This document shows positions 19,576-31,271 of a stretch of 64,000 nt of DNA, in pieces. This DNA comes from Sarocladium kiliense (taxonomy: Eukaryota; Ascomycota; Sordariomycetes; Hypocreales; Sarocladiaceae): NCBI GenBank assembly GCA_030734395.1, contig JAUZTG010000029.1:1-64000 (forward strand). The letters are read 5' to 3'. Each line of letters begins with the position of its first letter. Position 1 is the stretch's first letter. Both the position numbers and the translations under genes were made by a program. Below the pieces are notes generated by a model, which made no database searches, was not told the origin of the DNA, and saw nothing but the letters and a program-made list of their open reading frames with translations.

Positions 19576-19741
19576 GATAGATACCAAAGGTGAAGTGAAC
19601 ACAACCGAGCCAGCAGGGTGGTGATGAAGCGAAAAGAACTGAGCCAGCAGTATAGCGAAGCAAAAGAGAAAAAAGGGAATATGAACAAGAGTGATGATGA
19701 GCGCGAGATGACAAGAGAAGTCATAAACTGACTGCTGCACC

Positions 19742-19748
19742 TTATATA
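19742..19748 (-). promoter_or_regulatory. TATA box of the Egh16-like gene
   Basis: TATATAA on the minus strand lies about 165 bp upstream of the start at 19575, followed by a leader containing CACTCTTGTTCATATTCCC. Confidence 0.45.
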
Positions 19749-20961
19749 GCGTTCTTCGTCGATCAAGAGGCACAATAGTCACCCTCCGACAACAGGTCGA
19801 GTCTGCAACATGTTTTGCGCCATATAGCTGGAGCCCAGGGATCAACCTGGGAACATCGCTGTCTGTGGTTCGTGATTCGGCTAATGGAATAACGCGGTAG
19901 CCTGTTTTTTTGCGCATGATCAGTTTGTGGTGCCATCGTGCCATCAGGGGCTGGCCTCTGGCGGTAATGAAACATCGCGAGCTGCATGGGGCGGAAGTTC
20001 GGCAATTATGTGGCGCTCGGAAACGGCCGAGATAAGTTTTGACTGATGCATAGCGCTATCAGGATCATCTTAAGATCCTCTACGTAGTAATAAGCTTACA
20101 CAAATAGTATAATAAGCATAGTCAGCCCTACTGCGCGTTCTTCGATGAACTATTGCCGCCCTACATGAAGCGTACTGAATCGAAGTGGTGACCTCTTCAT
20201 ATGCCGATGAACATATCTCTGAGCCACCCCATGTCTCTAGCCTTTCGTCGGATGTCTTATCTGAATTCATTCTGAACATTCCACTGCGACGCGAATAGAG
20301 CTCTGTGTTTTGAGTACAATTATAGGTCTATGGGTCAACTGCTGTCTCAGTCTCCTTTCTCCTTCTGTGGAGCGGATCACCGAGGGACTTCTGGCTTCAT
20401 CAGCTCCATAAACGCGGGACACGTGTTTCGAGCCTCTGTTATGCTTCGACGTCTCATCTGCTGCTGTTTCAACTATTGAGCGGACCATGCTTTACTATAG
20501 AAATATACCGGATCGAATACGGTGGTTTCTAAAGAGACTGTGAAGCAGCCCAGCTCTTCGGATGGATCTGAAAGGTTCTAGCGCTCTGTGCATCACTCAG
20601 TCTTTGATCCTTATTGATGTGCAGCGACGTTCGAGAAAGCAGCGGCCTCGATGCTTTCGCCATAGGAACAGGTTGTCCTCCGTCGGGAATAACGTTGACA
20701 GGTCAAGGGATTTCACTCAGTGTAAGGTTCGGCGGATTTTCTTGTATCCACTTTTCGCGATGCCCCTCGTCATAGTAAGATCACACAAGTTGCGTCTCAC
20801 AACTCAATGGCTCCATTTGGTTTGATCCTACGCACGGCTATCCAATCGAAGCCAGGAAGGAAGGTCGGGTTCAGAGCAATAGCTCTTATTTCCGGCGTAC
20901 AGCGTTTATAATCTTATCGACCCAGGTCTTTTCAGAGCCGGCGCTATGTTTATCTGAGAGA
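19749..20961. other. Intergenic DNA without a supported gene
   Basis: This holds the promoter side of the Egh16-like gene and the 3' side of the permease gene. Open frames are short, overlap in opposite strands and carry no motifs. Confidence 0.4.
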
Positions 20962-22956
20962 TCAATACACATAACGGAACTGTAGGTTCTGCTTGTCTGT
21001 CAGGTCTTCCTCAAATGCCGTTTGTCCCATGTCCTTGACAGCGGAGCCACCCTCCGACCCTGCTGGAGGTTCTTGTTCACCGTGTCTCTTGTTTCTAGAC
21101 GCGTTTTCCCATCTCCAGCAAAGTCCTAGGCTCAGTATGATGATGATAGCTGCTGAGAAGCAAACAATCAGAGACAGGAAGCCGCTCTACGGGCGCCAGC
21201 TAGTCAGCCGCAAGACTCTTGATCAAGTCATTGAGGAGGAGAAAACCTACAGTATACTTTGGCGCTTCCGTGCTAAAAAAGAGAAATGGGCCAATAATAT
21301 TGCCGGCACAATAGGCGATGAACATCATGGCACTCACGGTTGCCTTCTTGGTGTAGCCTGCGACGTTGGATGACACTAGGGACATAGATAGAGGCAGGCC
21401 TGAAGCAAACGAAGTAAATATGTAGTAGCTGAACAGGCGGGCACCTTTATGTTCCGTCGCATAGATGATCACGCATCCAATGAGCCTGTCGCGGAAAAGT
21501 TAACATGAGCCACAATCTGAACGAAGCAACAAGCTTACGAGATAAGAGAGCATGTAGCAATGATGACGCAGCGAGCCTTGGGGAATCGGCCTGCGAGGTA
21601 TGTGCTGGAACAATGATCAGAGTCAGCTTGGCGACGTCGACTGCAATCCTGCTGCTGAGCGTTGATTACCTTGAGAGGGCAAACATGCCGTGGACAATAC
21701 CCTGTGGTATAGAGAGCAAGTATACTTGGAGTGTTGAGAAGCCGAACCCGGCAACAATCAAATTGCTGAACTACTGCTGGTTTCAGCGTGTTATTTTCGC
21801 CTTGGATCGATTGGCGGGTTCAAACCGTAGTGATAGCTCCATTAGGAATGTTGTTTGCCAGCTGGAAAAAGAAGAGCATCCAGATCTTATAATCGGACAA
21901 TGCCTCTTTGACTTGCTCCCACCTCACGTTGTGATTGACCGCTCCTGTTTGGTTAACTTTGATGCGTTCGAGCGCGCTCACCCGTTCGTCCTCAGAAAGG
22001 AACTTGGCAGTGGTCGGGCTGTCTGGAAGACGGAGCCCTAGCACGGCAGCCCAGACAATGGTTATGATAGCATAGATCAGGAACAGCCACTACACAATGA
22101 GAGTCAGCAGGAAAGCAGTGATTAAATCTGGTCATTCACGTACTTTCCAAGTCGCCAAGGCGCTATTGATGTGCGCGATGGCGTAAGCGAGAAGACCTCC
22201 AAACATAACAGCAAACGAGTTGCCCGTGAACCAGATACCGTGACGTAAGGGCTGCTCTTCCCTCCGGTACCACATGCCCGTAATCAGGCTGAAGCCTGGA
22301 GATACAGAAGATTCGGCGGCGCCAAGAAAGAAGCGCACAATCATAAGGCCGGTGAAGTTGGGGGTCGCAGCGTGGCACGCCAGCACGATTCCCCAAATCA
22401 GACTGCATATGTCAGCTATGCCTAGTCCAGGAAAGTTCTGGGACATGTAAACTTGGCGAACTTACAAGCAAATCGCCAGGAATTTGCCGATTGGAAACCG
22501 AACCATGAGCATTGATGCTGGGTAGGATGATACGAGGTATCCGAAGTAGAAGATGGAGCCTGCCCATGAGAACTGCTTTCCCACCAAGTTCTGCATTTGC
22601 GATTAGCCACGGTCGTTCTCTCGGGTGCTGAGAGGTCTGACCAGGTCCTGGACAATGCCCATGATGGAGGCCTGTGCCAGGGTCTGCTTGTCTAGAAACT
22701 GGATCATGTACGAAATTGTCATTATAGGGAGAAGGCTTTAGAATGAATTAATGTCAGCACGGAACACGAGGATTGGCCTGGACAAGACGACTTACTTCCT
22801 ATCGATCTTCCTGAGCAGCTTCTTGAGCCAGTGGCCATCGAGAAGGACCGCTGTGGCGTTAGAAGTCGCCGTCTTCTCAGCATCGTAGTCACTGACTTCA
22901 AGTTGGCCCTTCTCGACAGGGCCGATCTCGCATTTTGGTGACGTTTCGTTTGACAT
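20962..22956 (-). CDS. MFS permease, anion:cation symporter (allantoate permease) type
   Basis: This is a multi-exon gene with at least six coding blocks on the minus strand, starting MSNETSPKCEIGPVEKGQLE at 22956. Recognisable parts in order are TISYMIQFLDKQTLAQASIM (first membrane helices), FSWAGSIFYFGYLVSSYPAS, LIWGIVLACHAATPNFTGLM, RFFLGAAESSVSPGFSLITG then MWYRREEQPLR (the loop motif of this family), KIWMLFFFQLANNIPNGAIT, and the final helices with FIAYCAGNIIGPFLF. The C-terminal cytosolic tail ends NLQFRYVY. The family imports organic anions such as allantoate, nicotinate, ureidosuccinate, pantothenate or small peptides across the plasma membrane; the substrate cannot be read from the sequence. 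It lies just downstream of, and in the same direction as, a Zn2Cys6 regulator. Exact exon borders were not all resolved. Confidence 0.8.
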
Positions 22957-23401
22957 AGCGAAAGGAAGGAGAGAATATCAATGTGGATGTTGGTTAGGTT
23001 CATGAATTTTGATCATGGTGAGAAATGGCAGCCTTAAATAGACCTCTCCTCGACTTTTTATTTCCGATAGAGTGCCACTTGATATCTCTGACCTCCCCTC
23101 TGCAAACATGGAGGATAACACAGTCCGGGGTAATCGCTATCAGTCGAGTGGCGGCTGAGACCTCTCTCACTAGTGCTGTCCTAGCCGCATGAGGTTATCT
23201 TCTAGTGGGCGACGTCGGCAAAGCGACAACCACTGGCGACGTCTCGGCTTGTGGAGACAAGCTAAGCTGGCAGCTTCTAATTCGCCGCATCGGCAAATCC
23301 AGATGGGTGAGAAGCCGAGGACAACGACTGTTGGAAGTCTAATGTAATTGAGACTTGCGCTGACGAAGTCTCGGCTCATAAAGTTTACAGCGATATAACA
23401 T
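22957..23401. other. Promoter region of the permease and 3' end of the regulator gene
   Basis: 445 bp without a gene. A GCGACGTC string occurs twice (about 23208 and 23238), the first followed by GG and the second by TCGG. These are possible regulator sites but unproven. Confidence 0.35.
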
Positions 23402-25004
23402 CTAGATCTGCCATGCATTGTCCATGATTAGAACGGAGCAACTCGACGCTCCCGTAATTTGTCGCGTGCTATCAATCGTGTCCAAGACCCATACCCGATC
23501 GTCGTGGTTCGAGACGACTTGAGCTGCCACAGCAAGAGCCCAGGCTATTCGCCCCATGGTCTGCGGGTCTATTGCTTTGACCTTCTTCATCACCGTAAGA
23601 AGCTTCGTCAGTTGCGTTGTGAGGTCGACATATCGGCCATCGAGGCGGCGCGACATGATCTCGAGGGCATAGTACTCAGCAACCGCGAAATAGATAGTCT
23701 GGAGCTCTCGCCGCCCGACGGGAGGGTTCTCTGCCTCTGCTACACGAAGCAGGTTACCAAATCTCTAGAGAAGCAACGGTAAGCTACATGTCCAATAAGC
23801 TTTAGGCTTAGCCATAACTTACCCTTCCTATCATTGCCACTTTGCGCGAAAACGAGAGCGCGCTCGGACTCCCCTCCATATTCTCCTTGTGCATATTGGA
23901 GAGTAGCCAATGGCGCAATATGGCACACTCGTGGCATAGCTCCAGTGGCTGATAGACGGCAATGTCGTCAATCAGTGCTTCCTGAGGGTACTGATCGTGG
24001 AATACTATCGAGTTGGTGTCCCGGCTATCCTGGAAGAGGTGAGTCGCAAATTCGGAGAAGTGATTGTGGTCCATTCCAGTCAGCCACACTTCACCGGGGC
24101 GACTGCTGCTCCGAGATGCATGATCCATAGTCAGATATAGTATGAAGAGAAGCAGATTTTTCGCCAGCTCAGAGACGTCACCTTGGAGCTCCACTGAGCC
24201 TCGCGACATGACACCACAAGTCTCCAAGAAAGCCTGGATGCCCGATAGGTGGGTGACGAGATCGCGATGATCGTCACCATAGTTGCGCTCATAAAGGATC
24301 ATGAAGAAGAATGAGGCAATGACCTCATCAATCAGAGCCCGGCCCAAGACTCCATGAGTTCGGTGCTGAGAGAGGGTGGTGCCGAACTCCCGCAGGGCCA
24401 TGCCATAGTATGCTGCCCCAGCTCCAGTTGTTGATGATACAGCAAGACCAGATAACGAGGGGTCAGACAACTTCCGACCTTCCAGCTCGCTTGCCGACAA
24501 GGCTAAGATCAGACGCATCAGGATGGACGATTTTGAGGCGACGTGAGTGTACAAGTAGCGAATAAATCCCCACTTCCAGGGCTTGCCTACCCACCTCGCC
24601 ATGGCAGACCCGGGGAAGTAGACTAGATAGTCTCTGTCCTCGGAAGACAGGCGCAGCGAGTTGCCGAGCTCTTGATTCGAGTTGGAGGCGAAGCCAAACA
24701 TGTCGCGCGGAAGCAACAGACGGCAGTTTTGACCGTATGGTCCCCTTGAATCTGTAGTCCGCGCAATCGCTTTAGCTTTGCTAATCCCATTATGACGCCG
24801 ACGAGATGGGGCGGGAAGAAGCCAATCGCAACCAAGCTGCGAAGTCTGGCAACGGCTGCAGATTGGACGTGCTTCATCGCACTTGACTTTCCGAGTACGG
24901 CATGTTGAGCAGCCTGGAGATAGTTCAGCGAGGGGTTCCGATGTCGCTCGAATGGTTCTCGGGCACAAACCGTTCTTCGAACGCCGGGCGTTGCGACCAG
25001 ACAT
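23402..25004 (-). CDS. Zn2Cys6 fungal transcription factor
   Basis: The product is about 514 residues from two exons joined at AMIGR|RFGNLLR; the intron (roughly 23766-23822) has a GTAAGT donor and ends CTCTAG. The Zn2Cys6 domain is near the N-terminus, Cys 32, 35, 42, 49, 52 and 59 (spacing 2-6-6-2-6), with the basic RTRKVK loop. A linker rich in Arg/Lys follows, then a middle region of the fungal-specific C-terminal type (ILMRLILALSASELEG, IDEVIASFFFMILYERNYGD, HLSGIQAFLETCG). It is nuclear by family. It is transcribed away from the M20 hydrolase gene (shared 397-bp promoter) and toward the permease gene, so it is a good candidate local regulator of both. Confidence 0.85.
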
Positions 25005-25401
25005 CGTGCGCGACCGGCACTAGCGGGCTGGTGAATCTTCGTTGAAGGCGATTGAAGCCTGGGAAAGGGTGTGATGAAGGAATCAGGAAGTCTTCGACCT
25101 ATTTAGACTTGACTGATTGGGATCCCCGTAGGCGGTTCGCTGGACATGATTGGGCCACATTTTGCCGAGGAGTGGCGACGATGTGATAAGCGATCGAGCC
25201 ACCAACTTGCCTTGAGGCAGTGCGGGTTGCATACAGAGAGACGGCTTCATCCGCGGTTCTACTATACGATGACGGTGATTGGCCATGGCCTTGTTCATAT
25301 TTAGGATGATGGCGTGCATTTACTTACAAGCATAAGGCGCCCGCCTTGAGTTGCACCGTCCTTATCTCCCTTTGACTCCAAAACCACAAGCAGCCTCTAT
25401 C
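25005..25401. promoter_or_regulatory. Divergent promoter between Zn2Cys6 regulator and M20 hydrolase
   Basis: 397 bp separate the two start codons. CGG triplets, the half-sites bound by Zn2Cys6 proteins, occur as CGGCACTAGCGG (25015-25026, a direct pair spaced by six) just upstream of the regulator, and singly at 25132, 25222 and 25254. Binding is inference. Confidence 0.4.
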
Positions 25402-26785
25402 ATGGGTTCCCTTCCTCAGCCGACAGAACTCGATCGCCATGCTCTCGAGAAATTCAGGGAACTTCTCGCCAATATAAACAAGGAGGCAGGAACAATCTAT
25501 ATTGAGCCAATGTTGAGTAGTCGGCTGACCACGGACAGATTCATTCAAACCCGGAACTAGCCTACACCGAACATCGAGCCCATGATACCATCTGCGATGC
25601 TCTTGCCAGCCTCGGATATAAAGTCACACGCCATGCTTTCGGTATCAAAACTTCTTTCCAGGCTGAATACGGTCACGGCGGAGCAGTCATTGCGTTCAAT
25701 GCCGAGTATGACGCACTGCCAGACATTGGTCACGCTTGCGGTCATAACCTCATTGCCACGTCCTCTGTCGCCGCTTTTCTCCTTGTAGCAAACCATCTTG
25801 CTAAAACAGGCATAGAAGGCCGCGTAAGGCTTCTTGGGACACCTGCTGAGGAGGACGGTGGCGGTAAGATTGACCTGATCAAGGCTGGGGCCTACAAAGA
25901 CATCGACGCGTGCCTCATGGGCCACCCAGGTCCCTCAGGTGACGGCTGGGGCGTCGTTTTGCCCCGCCTTATGGCGAGATCCAGCGTTCAGGTCACCTTC
26001 CGAGGAGTCAATGCCCACGCTGGAAATGCGCCCTGGCAGGGGAAGAACGCTCTCGACGCAGCTGTCGCAGCATACAACAACATCGCCATGCTCCGTCAAC
26101 AAACGCCTCCTAATCGGCGTTTGCACGCCATTATCTCCAAGGGTGGCGATCGACCAAACGTCATACCCCATTTGACGGAGATTTCCCTCTATGTACGCGG
26201 CGAAACCGCTGCAGAGGTCGCACAGACTTGCGAGAGGATCGTGGACTGTTGTGAAGGGGCGGCAAAGGCAACGGCTTGTACCGTAGAGTTCCACTGGTAG
26301 GTGCCTTCGACGACGCCCCTAAGATATAACTATGAACTATATACTGATCAGTTCGCATAGGGACAAGTCGTATAAGGAGCTTCAGTGCAACGAGGTCATT
26401 GCAAAGTGCTTCGAGCAGAACGCTTTGAACTTTAACCAAACATATCGATGGACATGGGACCGTGTCAGTGGCGCGTCCACTGATCAAGGTCAGTAGCTCA
26501 CCAGAGCAACGTCTTCTTTTCATTGGCTCACATTTGAATCGTCCAGGGAACGTGAGTTATGAGGTCCCGAGTCTTCACCCCTGCTTTGGCATTCCTGTCG
26601 AGAAGCAAGACGTCGGCCCTCATCATCCCGACTTTGAGCATGCTGCCGGCCAGCCAGAAGCACTGGAAGCTGCGATGACATTCGCCTACCTCTTGGCAGC
26701 TACGGGTGTTGATATCCTACAAGATAGCACGAAACGTAAGGACATGTGGGCTGAGCATCGGCTGAGGTTTGGCTCAGCATGCTAA
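25402..26785 (+). CDS. M20-family metallopeptidase/amidohydrolase (PM20D2-like)
   Basis: I read four exons: 25402-25485, 25539-26296, 26361-26488 and 26547-26785, giving 402 residues. The first intron appears to be GC-AG (GAG|GCAGGA, CTGAC branch, ACAG); the others are GT-AG. Motifs in order: IHSNPELAYTEHRAHDT, AEYDALPDIGHACGHNLIAT (metal-binding Asp and His of M20), GTPAEEDGGGKIDLIKAGAY (catalytic Glu pair), then the dimerisation domain FRGVNAHAGNAPWQGKNALD and a late HPCFGIPVEKQDVGPHHPDF segment with the last metal His. Relatives hydrolyse N-acyl amino acids or unusual dipeptides, probably in the cytosol. Position divergent to the regulator and near a permease suggests use of an imported amide. 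Confidence 0.85.
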
Positions 26786-27511
26786 AGAAGTTTGGTAAAT
26801 CACTATCCGCGGGCTTTTCCCCCTTCTTGGGCATTCTCTTCGTACTACGAACTTTACACAAGATTGTCTTAAGTCACAAGAGAAGTCCATTCTGTTCACG
26901 TCAGCGCGTGGAGCGTAATAAGCCGTAACTGATCTTGAGGTCTCACTCGCTGACAGAATGCAATCTTCAATCCCCTCGTTGAATGCGCAATAAGTTCGAT
27001 CGCTATATTTCAAGATTAGAACCTAGACAAGAGAAAACCGTGGCTTGCAATATGGCAATCGAAGTTTGTGTACGGAAGTTTTACACTGGCATCATTGGGT
27101 AGTGATGCTACGATCCGAGACGCGCATTTCGTGTCAGCCAAAAAAATCGTGCCTCCTTCCTTTCTGCCTTTTCTTCCCCCTTTGAACTGTGCGTCGAAGA
27201 AAAGTAAGCACCTAAATTGACTGTCATGCTCTCAAAAATTTGAGGCAGTAGAGAGAATGGCAAGCCTGTCTATCGTTGGGCTTGGACCTGCTGTTGTGTT
27301 GCAGGACCCCTGTCTCCATCATGCGGCCTACGGGAAGCGCTATGTCACCGCCTGAGTCTCAGCAGCATCTCGCGTTCCGCTGGTGCAACACGCGTCATCC
27401 ACAATACACGCGCCCACGACAGTCTCTCGCCATCAGTCCCTCCCATGAAGTGCCAGTGCCAGTGTACAGGTGGGCTCCAATCTCTGGACCGGATCCAATC
27501 CTGACACTCAG
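26786..27511. other. Intergenic DNA without a supported gene
   Basis: Promoter side of the PLD-like gene. A pyrimidine-rich stretch CCTCCTTCCTTTCTGCCTTT lies at 27150-27169. GACACTCAG just before 27512 could be the 3' end of a leader intron. Confidence 0.35.
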
Positions 27512-28951
27512 ATGCCATCCGCGGCATTCCCAGCCAGCTTTCTTGAGCAATGGCGCGGCATGCTCAAAGCTGCCCAAGCGGACCAGATCAACGACTTCCC
27601 CAACTACCATGTGTTCAATCCAGTGGCCCTTATCGGCAGCAGCATCCCTAAAGAATTCTACGTTGGGACAGGCTTCAGCATCTTTTCTCGCGCTTTGCTG
27701 CCCGCGATTCTAGATGCGAGGCATCATGTCCATTTCGTCACCTGCTACTGGGCAGACTCGCCCTCTCTCGATGCATTCAGAGGCACCCTCGAAGAACTTG
27801 CACGGATGCGCAAGGAGCAGGGCACCGTGCAGCCCCTCAAAATCACCATTGGATTCAGCTCACGAGGTCTGTTCCAGAAGCTTTTCCACACAGCATCCAG
27901 AGATGGATATGTCTACCCACCATCCCAATGGTGCAAGCTTGGACTGCCGGATGAAGGCTTGTTGAAGGCTGCCAGGATCGACATGACGGTCAAGAGTCTC
28001 TTCTTCACGCCATTCAGCGTCATGCATCCAAAGTATCTCGTGATCGACAACAAGAAGGCTTGGGTGCCGAGTTGCAACGTAAGCTGGGAAAGGTGGTTCG
28101 AGGGCTGTATCGCCCTGGAGGGAGACATCGTGGCTAAAATCACCACATTTCACGAGAAGGTTTGGGGTTCTGGTACATGGTCTGCCTTCGGTGACGGTCA
28201 AACCACTGCATCCGATGGAAGCAGCGAAATGCCGTGCCCGAGACATCCTCCGCCCACACAGCCAACTGAGGCCGCTTCAGCAACTCAAAGCTGCAACATT
28301 AGCGATGACCAACCCGTTCCCACAATATTCCTGCCTTCGCCTCACCACCGAAACCCCCGGTTTAGAATATTTCCTTTGCTCTCACAGAGCCAACCACCTA
28401 TCACGCCTCTCAACGCCGCTTTGTTGACTCTCTTCGAAACTGCGGAACACCAGATCACCATACTTACCCCAAACGTAACATCATGGCCTGCAATAGATGC
28501 ACTGCTCGCCGCTCTTGCACGAGGTGTGGATGTTCAGATACGGACTAGCAAAGACATGATGTTCATCGAGCAGCTCGTGACGGCCGGCACTTGGACATCA
28601 CGTTGTCTCAAACAACTCGTGCAGAGGTACGAGAAGATGCGTGACGAGAGTCGCACATCTCGCGATCTCGAGGCCAGCTCAGCTCGTCACGGTCATCTCG
28701 AGATACTGTTTTACAAAGAGGCCAGCACGCGTGCGGGACAAGTTGACGAACCCGTCGTCAGCCATTTCAAGGCCACGATGGTCGATAGCAAATTTGTGAT
28801 TCTTGGGTCGGGGAACATGGACAGGGCCAGCTGGTGGACGAGTCAAGAGATTGGCCTACTCTTCTATATGCCACAATTCGAGGGCTCGACTCTATGGGAA
28901 TCAGTTCTGGAAACGAGGACGGAGATTTTCTACACCACGCGCCATGGTTAA
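27512..28951 (+). CDS. PLD-superfamily protein (phosphatidylserine-synthase/PLD-like domain)
   Basis: This is an intronless frame of 479 residues from the ATG at 27512; the frame is open 42 bp further upstream but has no ATG there. It has two HxK half-sites: MHPKYLVIDNKKAWVPSCNV (about residue 170) and HFKATMVDSKFVILGSGNMD (about residue 420), each followed by Asn/Ser where full PLD enzymes have the HKD Asp-Gly-Asn pattern. The N-terminal half carries VGTGFSIFSRALLPAILDAR and the second LNAALLTLFETAEHQITILT, the strand-helix starts of each lobe. There is no signal peptide. Relatives act as phosphodiesterases on phospholipids or nucleic acids; the real substrate is not evident. Confidence 0.8.
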   Translation: MPSAAFPASFLEQWRGMLKAAQADQINDFPNYHVFNPVALIGSSIPKEFYVGTGFSIFSRALLPAILDARHHVHFVTCYWADSPSLDAFRGTLEELARMRKEQGTVQPLKITIGFSSRGLFQKLFHTASRDGYVYPPSQWCKLGLPDEGLLKAARIDMTVKSLFFTPFSVMHPKYLVIDNKKAWVPSCNVSWERWFEGCIALEGDIVAKITTFHEKVWGSGTWSAFGDGQTTASDGSSEMPCPRHPPPTQPTEAASATQSCNISDDQPVPTIFLPSPHHRNPRFRIFPLLSQSQPPITPLNAALLTLFETAEHQITILTPNVTSWPAIDALLAALARGVDVQIRTSKDMMFIEQLVTAGTWTSRCLKQLVQRYEKMRDESRTSRDLEASSARHGHLEILFYKEASTRAGQVDEPVVSHFKATMVDSKFVILGSGNMDRASWWTSQEIGLLFYMPQFEGSTLWESVLETRTEIFYTTRHG

Positions 28952-29557
28952 ACACGGATGTTACATCACGCTGCAAGAAAATAGCAGGAAATTCTTAACT
29001 GCTTCGTACGGTGGCCGCAAACTGACCTTGGGGTATAACCCCATTCGCATCACACGACGACGGTCTCGTTCAGTTGGTAACTGTATGATCAGCGTAGGCG
29101 CTGGAACGCCACAAGAGGATCAGTCATGTGCCACTCAAGTCATGTTACTCCCACCCTCTGATTGAAAGCGCGAAATGCGAATATCTAAGTGTTAACGCCA
29201 CTGCAACCTCCCAACCAGTCGTTTGCATATTCACCTGGCCAGATCAATCCGCTTTAGGCATGTATCATATGTACGAAGCGATGGCAGCTTCTTCAATTGG
29301 CAGGCGGCTAGGGCAATCCTCCGGGCGGGTGTGCCAACACGGGTCACTACAGACGCCGATCACCGGGGTCCTTGCCAATCAGCTAAATGACCTGGGCCAC
29401 TTGACATTCTGCATCGCTTTTTGGTCGTATATGCATGAAGATGCCCTGGCAGCTTGGGTTGGAGACGACAGGTCGGCCTTTAAATGGCGACGGCCCATAA
29501 CCGTGCTTCTCTGCTTTGTTTGAAAGCCATCGCTTTCTGTCCCTCAGTCCAAGAATT
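28952..29557. other. Intergenic DNA between PLD-like and PI-PLC-like genes
   Basis: No gene is supported. CTTTAAATGG at 29478 could serve as a TATA-like element 80 bp before the next start. Confidence 0.35.
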
Positions 29558-30537
29558 ATGGTTTCTACGATGGTTGTGCTGCTCTCTGTCCTGGCGGCGC
29601 TGGTCGCATGCCAGGGTCAGCCCTGCAACGGTTTCGCTGAGCTCTGTGGTCGCAAATACAGTGACATTACCTTTGCGGCAGCTCACAACGCTGCCTTTGT
29701 CGGCAGACTCCCACAACACAACCAATACGAATATCCTGAGGCAGGCATGGACATGGGAATTAGGTATTTCACAACTCAGGTTCATATCGAAGACGGCGAG
29801 ATCAGACAATGTCACTCCGATTGTGCCCTGCTGAACGTCGGTTTATTCTCGGAGATTGTCGTCTCAATCACATCTTGGTTGGAAGACCATCCTCGTGAGA
29901 TCGTCACCTTGCTCGTCACCAACGGGGACGATAACATATTGATCGAGGAGTTCGCGCCCATCTTCGAAGAGGCTGGCGCTACTGGCCTGGCATTTGTACC
30001 AGATGGGCGCTTGTCCATCGATGAATGGCCGACACTGGGCGACCTCATCGAAGCAGGCCAAAGACTAGTTGTCTTCATGGGTGCGTTCCAGGCTCTTGCG
30101 CAACATCGGGCAAACTCTAAGAGGCTAAACAGACTACAATGCGGACACTTCCAAGGTCCCCTATATCCTCCCCCAGTTCGACTACTATGTCGAAACGCCA
30201 TTCAGTCCAACGGAGGACAACTTTTTCAATTGCGACATTGACAGGCCTCAGGGCGGCAGCTCGGACAATCGGATGATATTTGCTAATCATAATCTCAATC
30301 TTGACGTCTTTGGCTTGCTGCTCCCGGATCAGGATGCAGCGTCAGAGACCAATTCGGTGTCAAATATCAAGCAGCAGACTGACATCTGCGTGGCGAATCA
30401 TGGTCGCAACCCGAACGTTGTCATGGTGAGTGTTGTACCATGTGTCATTTTCGTGGATGGAACTAAATTCAGGTCAGCTCGATTTCGTCACCGAGGGCGA
30501 GGTCATCGAAGCCCAGAGACAGCTGAATGGTTTATGA
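29558..30537 (+). CDS. Secreted PI-PLC X-domain protein
   Basis: Three exons (29558-30080, 30133-30425, 30478-30537) with two 52-nt introns give 291 residues. I start at MVSTMVVLLSVLAALVACQG, a signal peptide; the upstream in-frame codon is unlikely. The X-domain starts with DITFAAAHNAAFVG (first catalytic His). It then shows DMGIRYFTTQVHIEDGEIRQ and CHSDCALLNVG (second His), HPREIVTLLVTNGDD, RLVVFMDYNADTSKVPYILP and FFNCDIDRP, and ends VVMLDFVTEGEVIEAQRQLN. Bacterial-type PI-PLC-like proteins of ascomycetes are secreted and cleave glycerophosphoinositol lipids or GPI anchors; activity is inferred. It lies on the same strand as the PLD-like and SGNH genes. Confidence 0.85.
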
Positions 30538-31271
30538 GAAATTGAACGGCGAACGCGGTGCGTTATTCCGGGTGCGTAACATGTCCGAGGCGGCCGCTGT
30601 TGGATAACCACCACTGTGTGGATCAGCGTCTAGGGGTGATGCCGACGTAGAATTCTCAGGTGCTTATCTCCGGCTGAAGGACTTTAGCTCTGTATTGCGA
30701 GATTCGTTGGTGCATTATTAATGCCCAAGCGCATAGCCTCCAATTCTATGCTCAGACAGGGATATGCCGCATTGAGCAGTGTGAGTCTCGAACCGGGCGT
30801 TGCCACCTCGAAATCCACCAGCCTTTCGATTCAATGTTCCCTTGCAAATTGGGAGGGTGCAGCAGATTCAGGGTCTCGCCTTGGCCATCTTGCTGCTCAC
30901 CCCAGCCATCAGGGGCGTCAACATCTCTGGCCATGACCTTCTGGTACCATCAGGCCATAATCTTTGTTCGGGTTTGAATGAAATGCACCAGATTGCGCGT
31001 AATGGGAGCACATTCCTGGCCTCACTCTCTATATCCGATAACCGTACATCCGCTCTTCGTGAACTCTTCGTGAACTCTTCGCGAAAGTTTCTCAGCGCTT
31101 TCGCTGTTCAGCTATCGCCAAGGAGAACCTGATCCATGTAGTGGCCCCGGGCGGCCCCGCCAGGCCGCGGCACAGTCGATGCGGTCGAGAATAATAAGAA
31201 CGAAGGCCCGAAGAAAGTCAGCTCTGTTGTGTTCACGTCCCTCTTCCTGTGTTTCCGGCCGCATCGTTTCA
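30538..31271. other. Intergenic DNA without a supported gene
   Basis: A GC-rich near-palindrome GGCCCCGGGCGGCCCCGCCA lies at 31142-31161 upstream of the SGNH gene. The tandem CTTCGTGAACT/CTTCGTGAACT/CTTCGCGAA sits at 31057-31085. Confidence 0.35.

Noticed and set aside
30780..30810. Possible tRNA B-box (GGTTCGAGACT on minus)
   Set aside because: No matching A-box, acceptor stem or anticodon arm could be folded around it.
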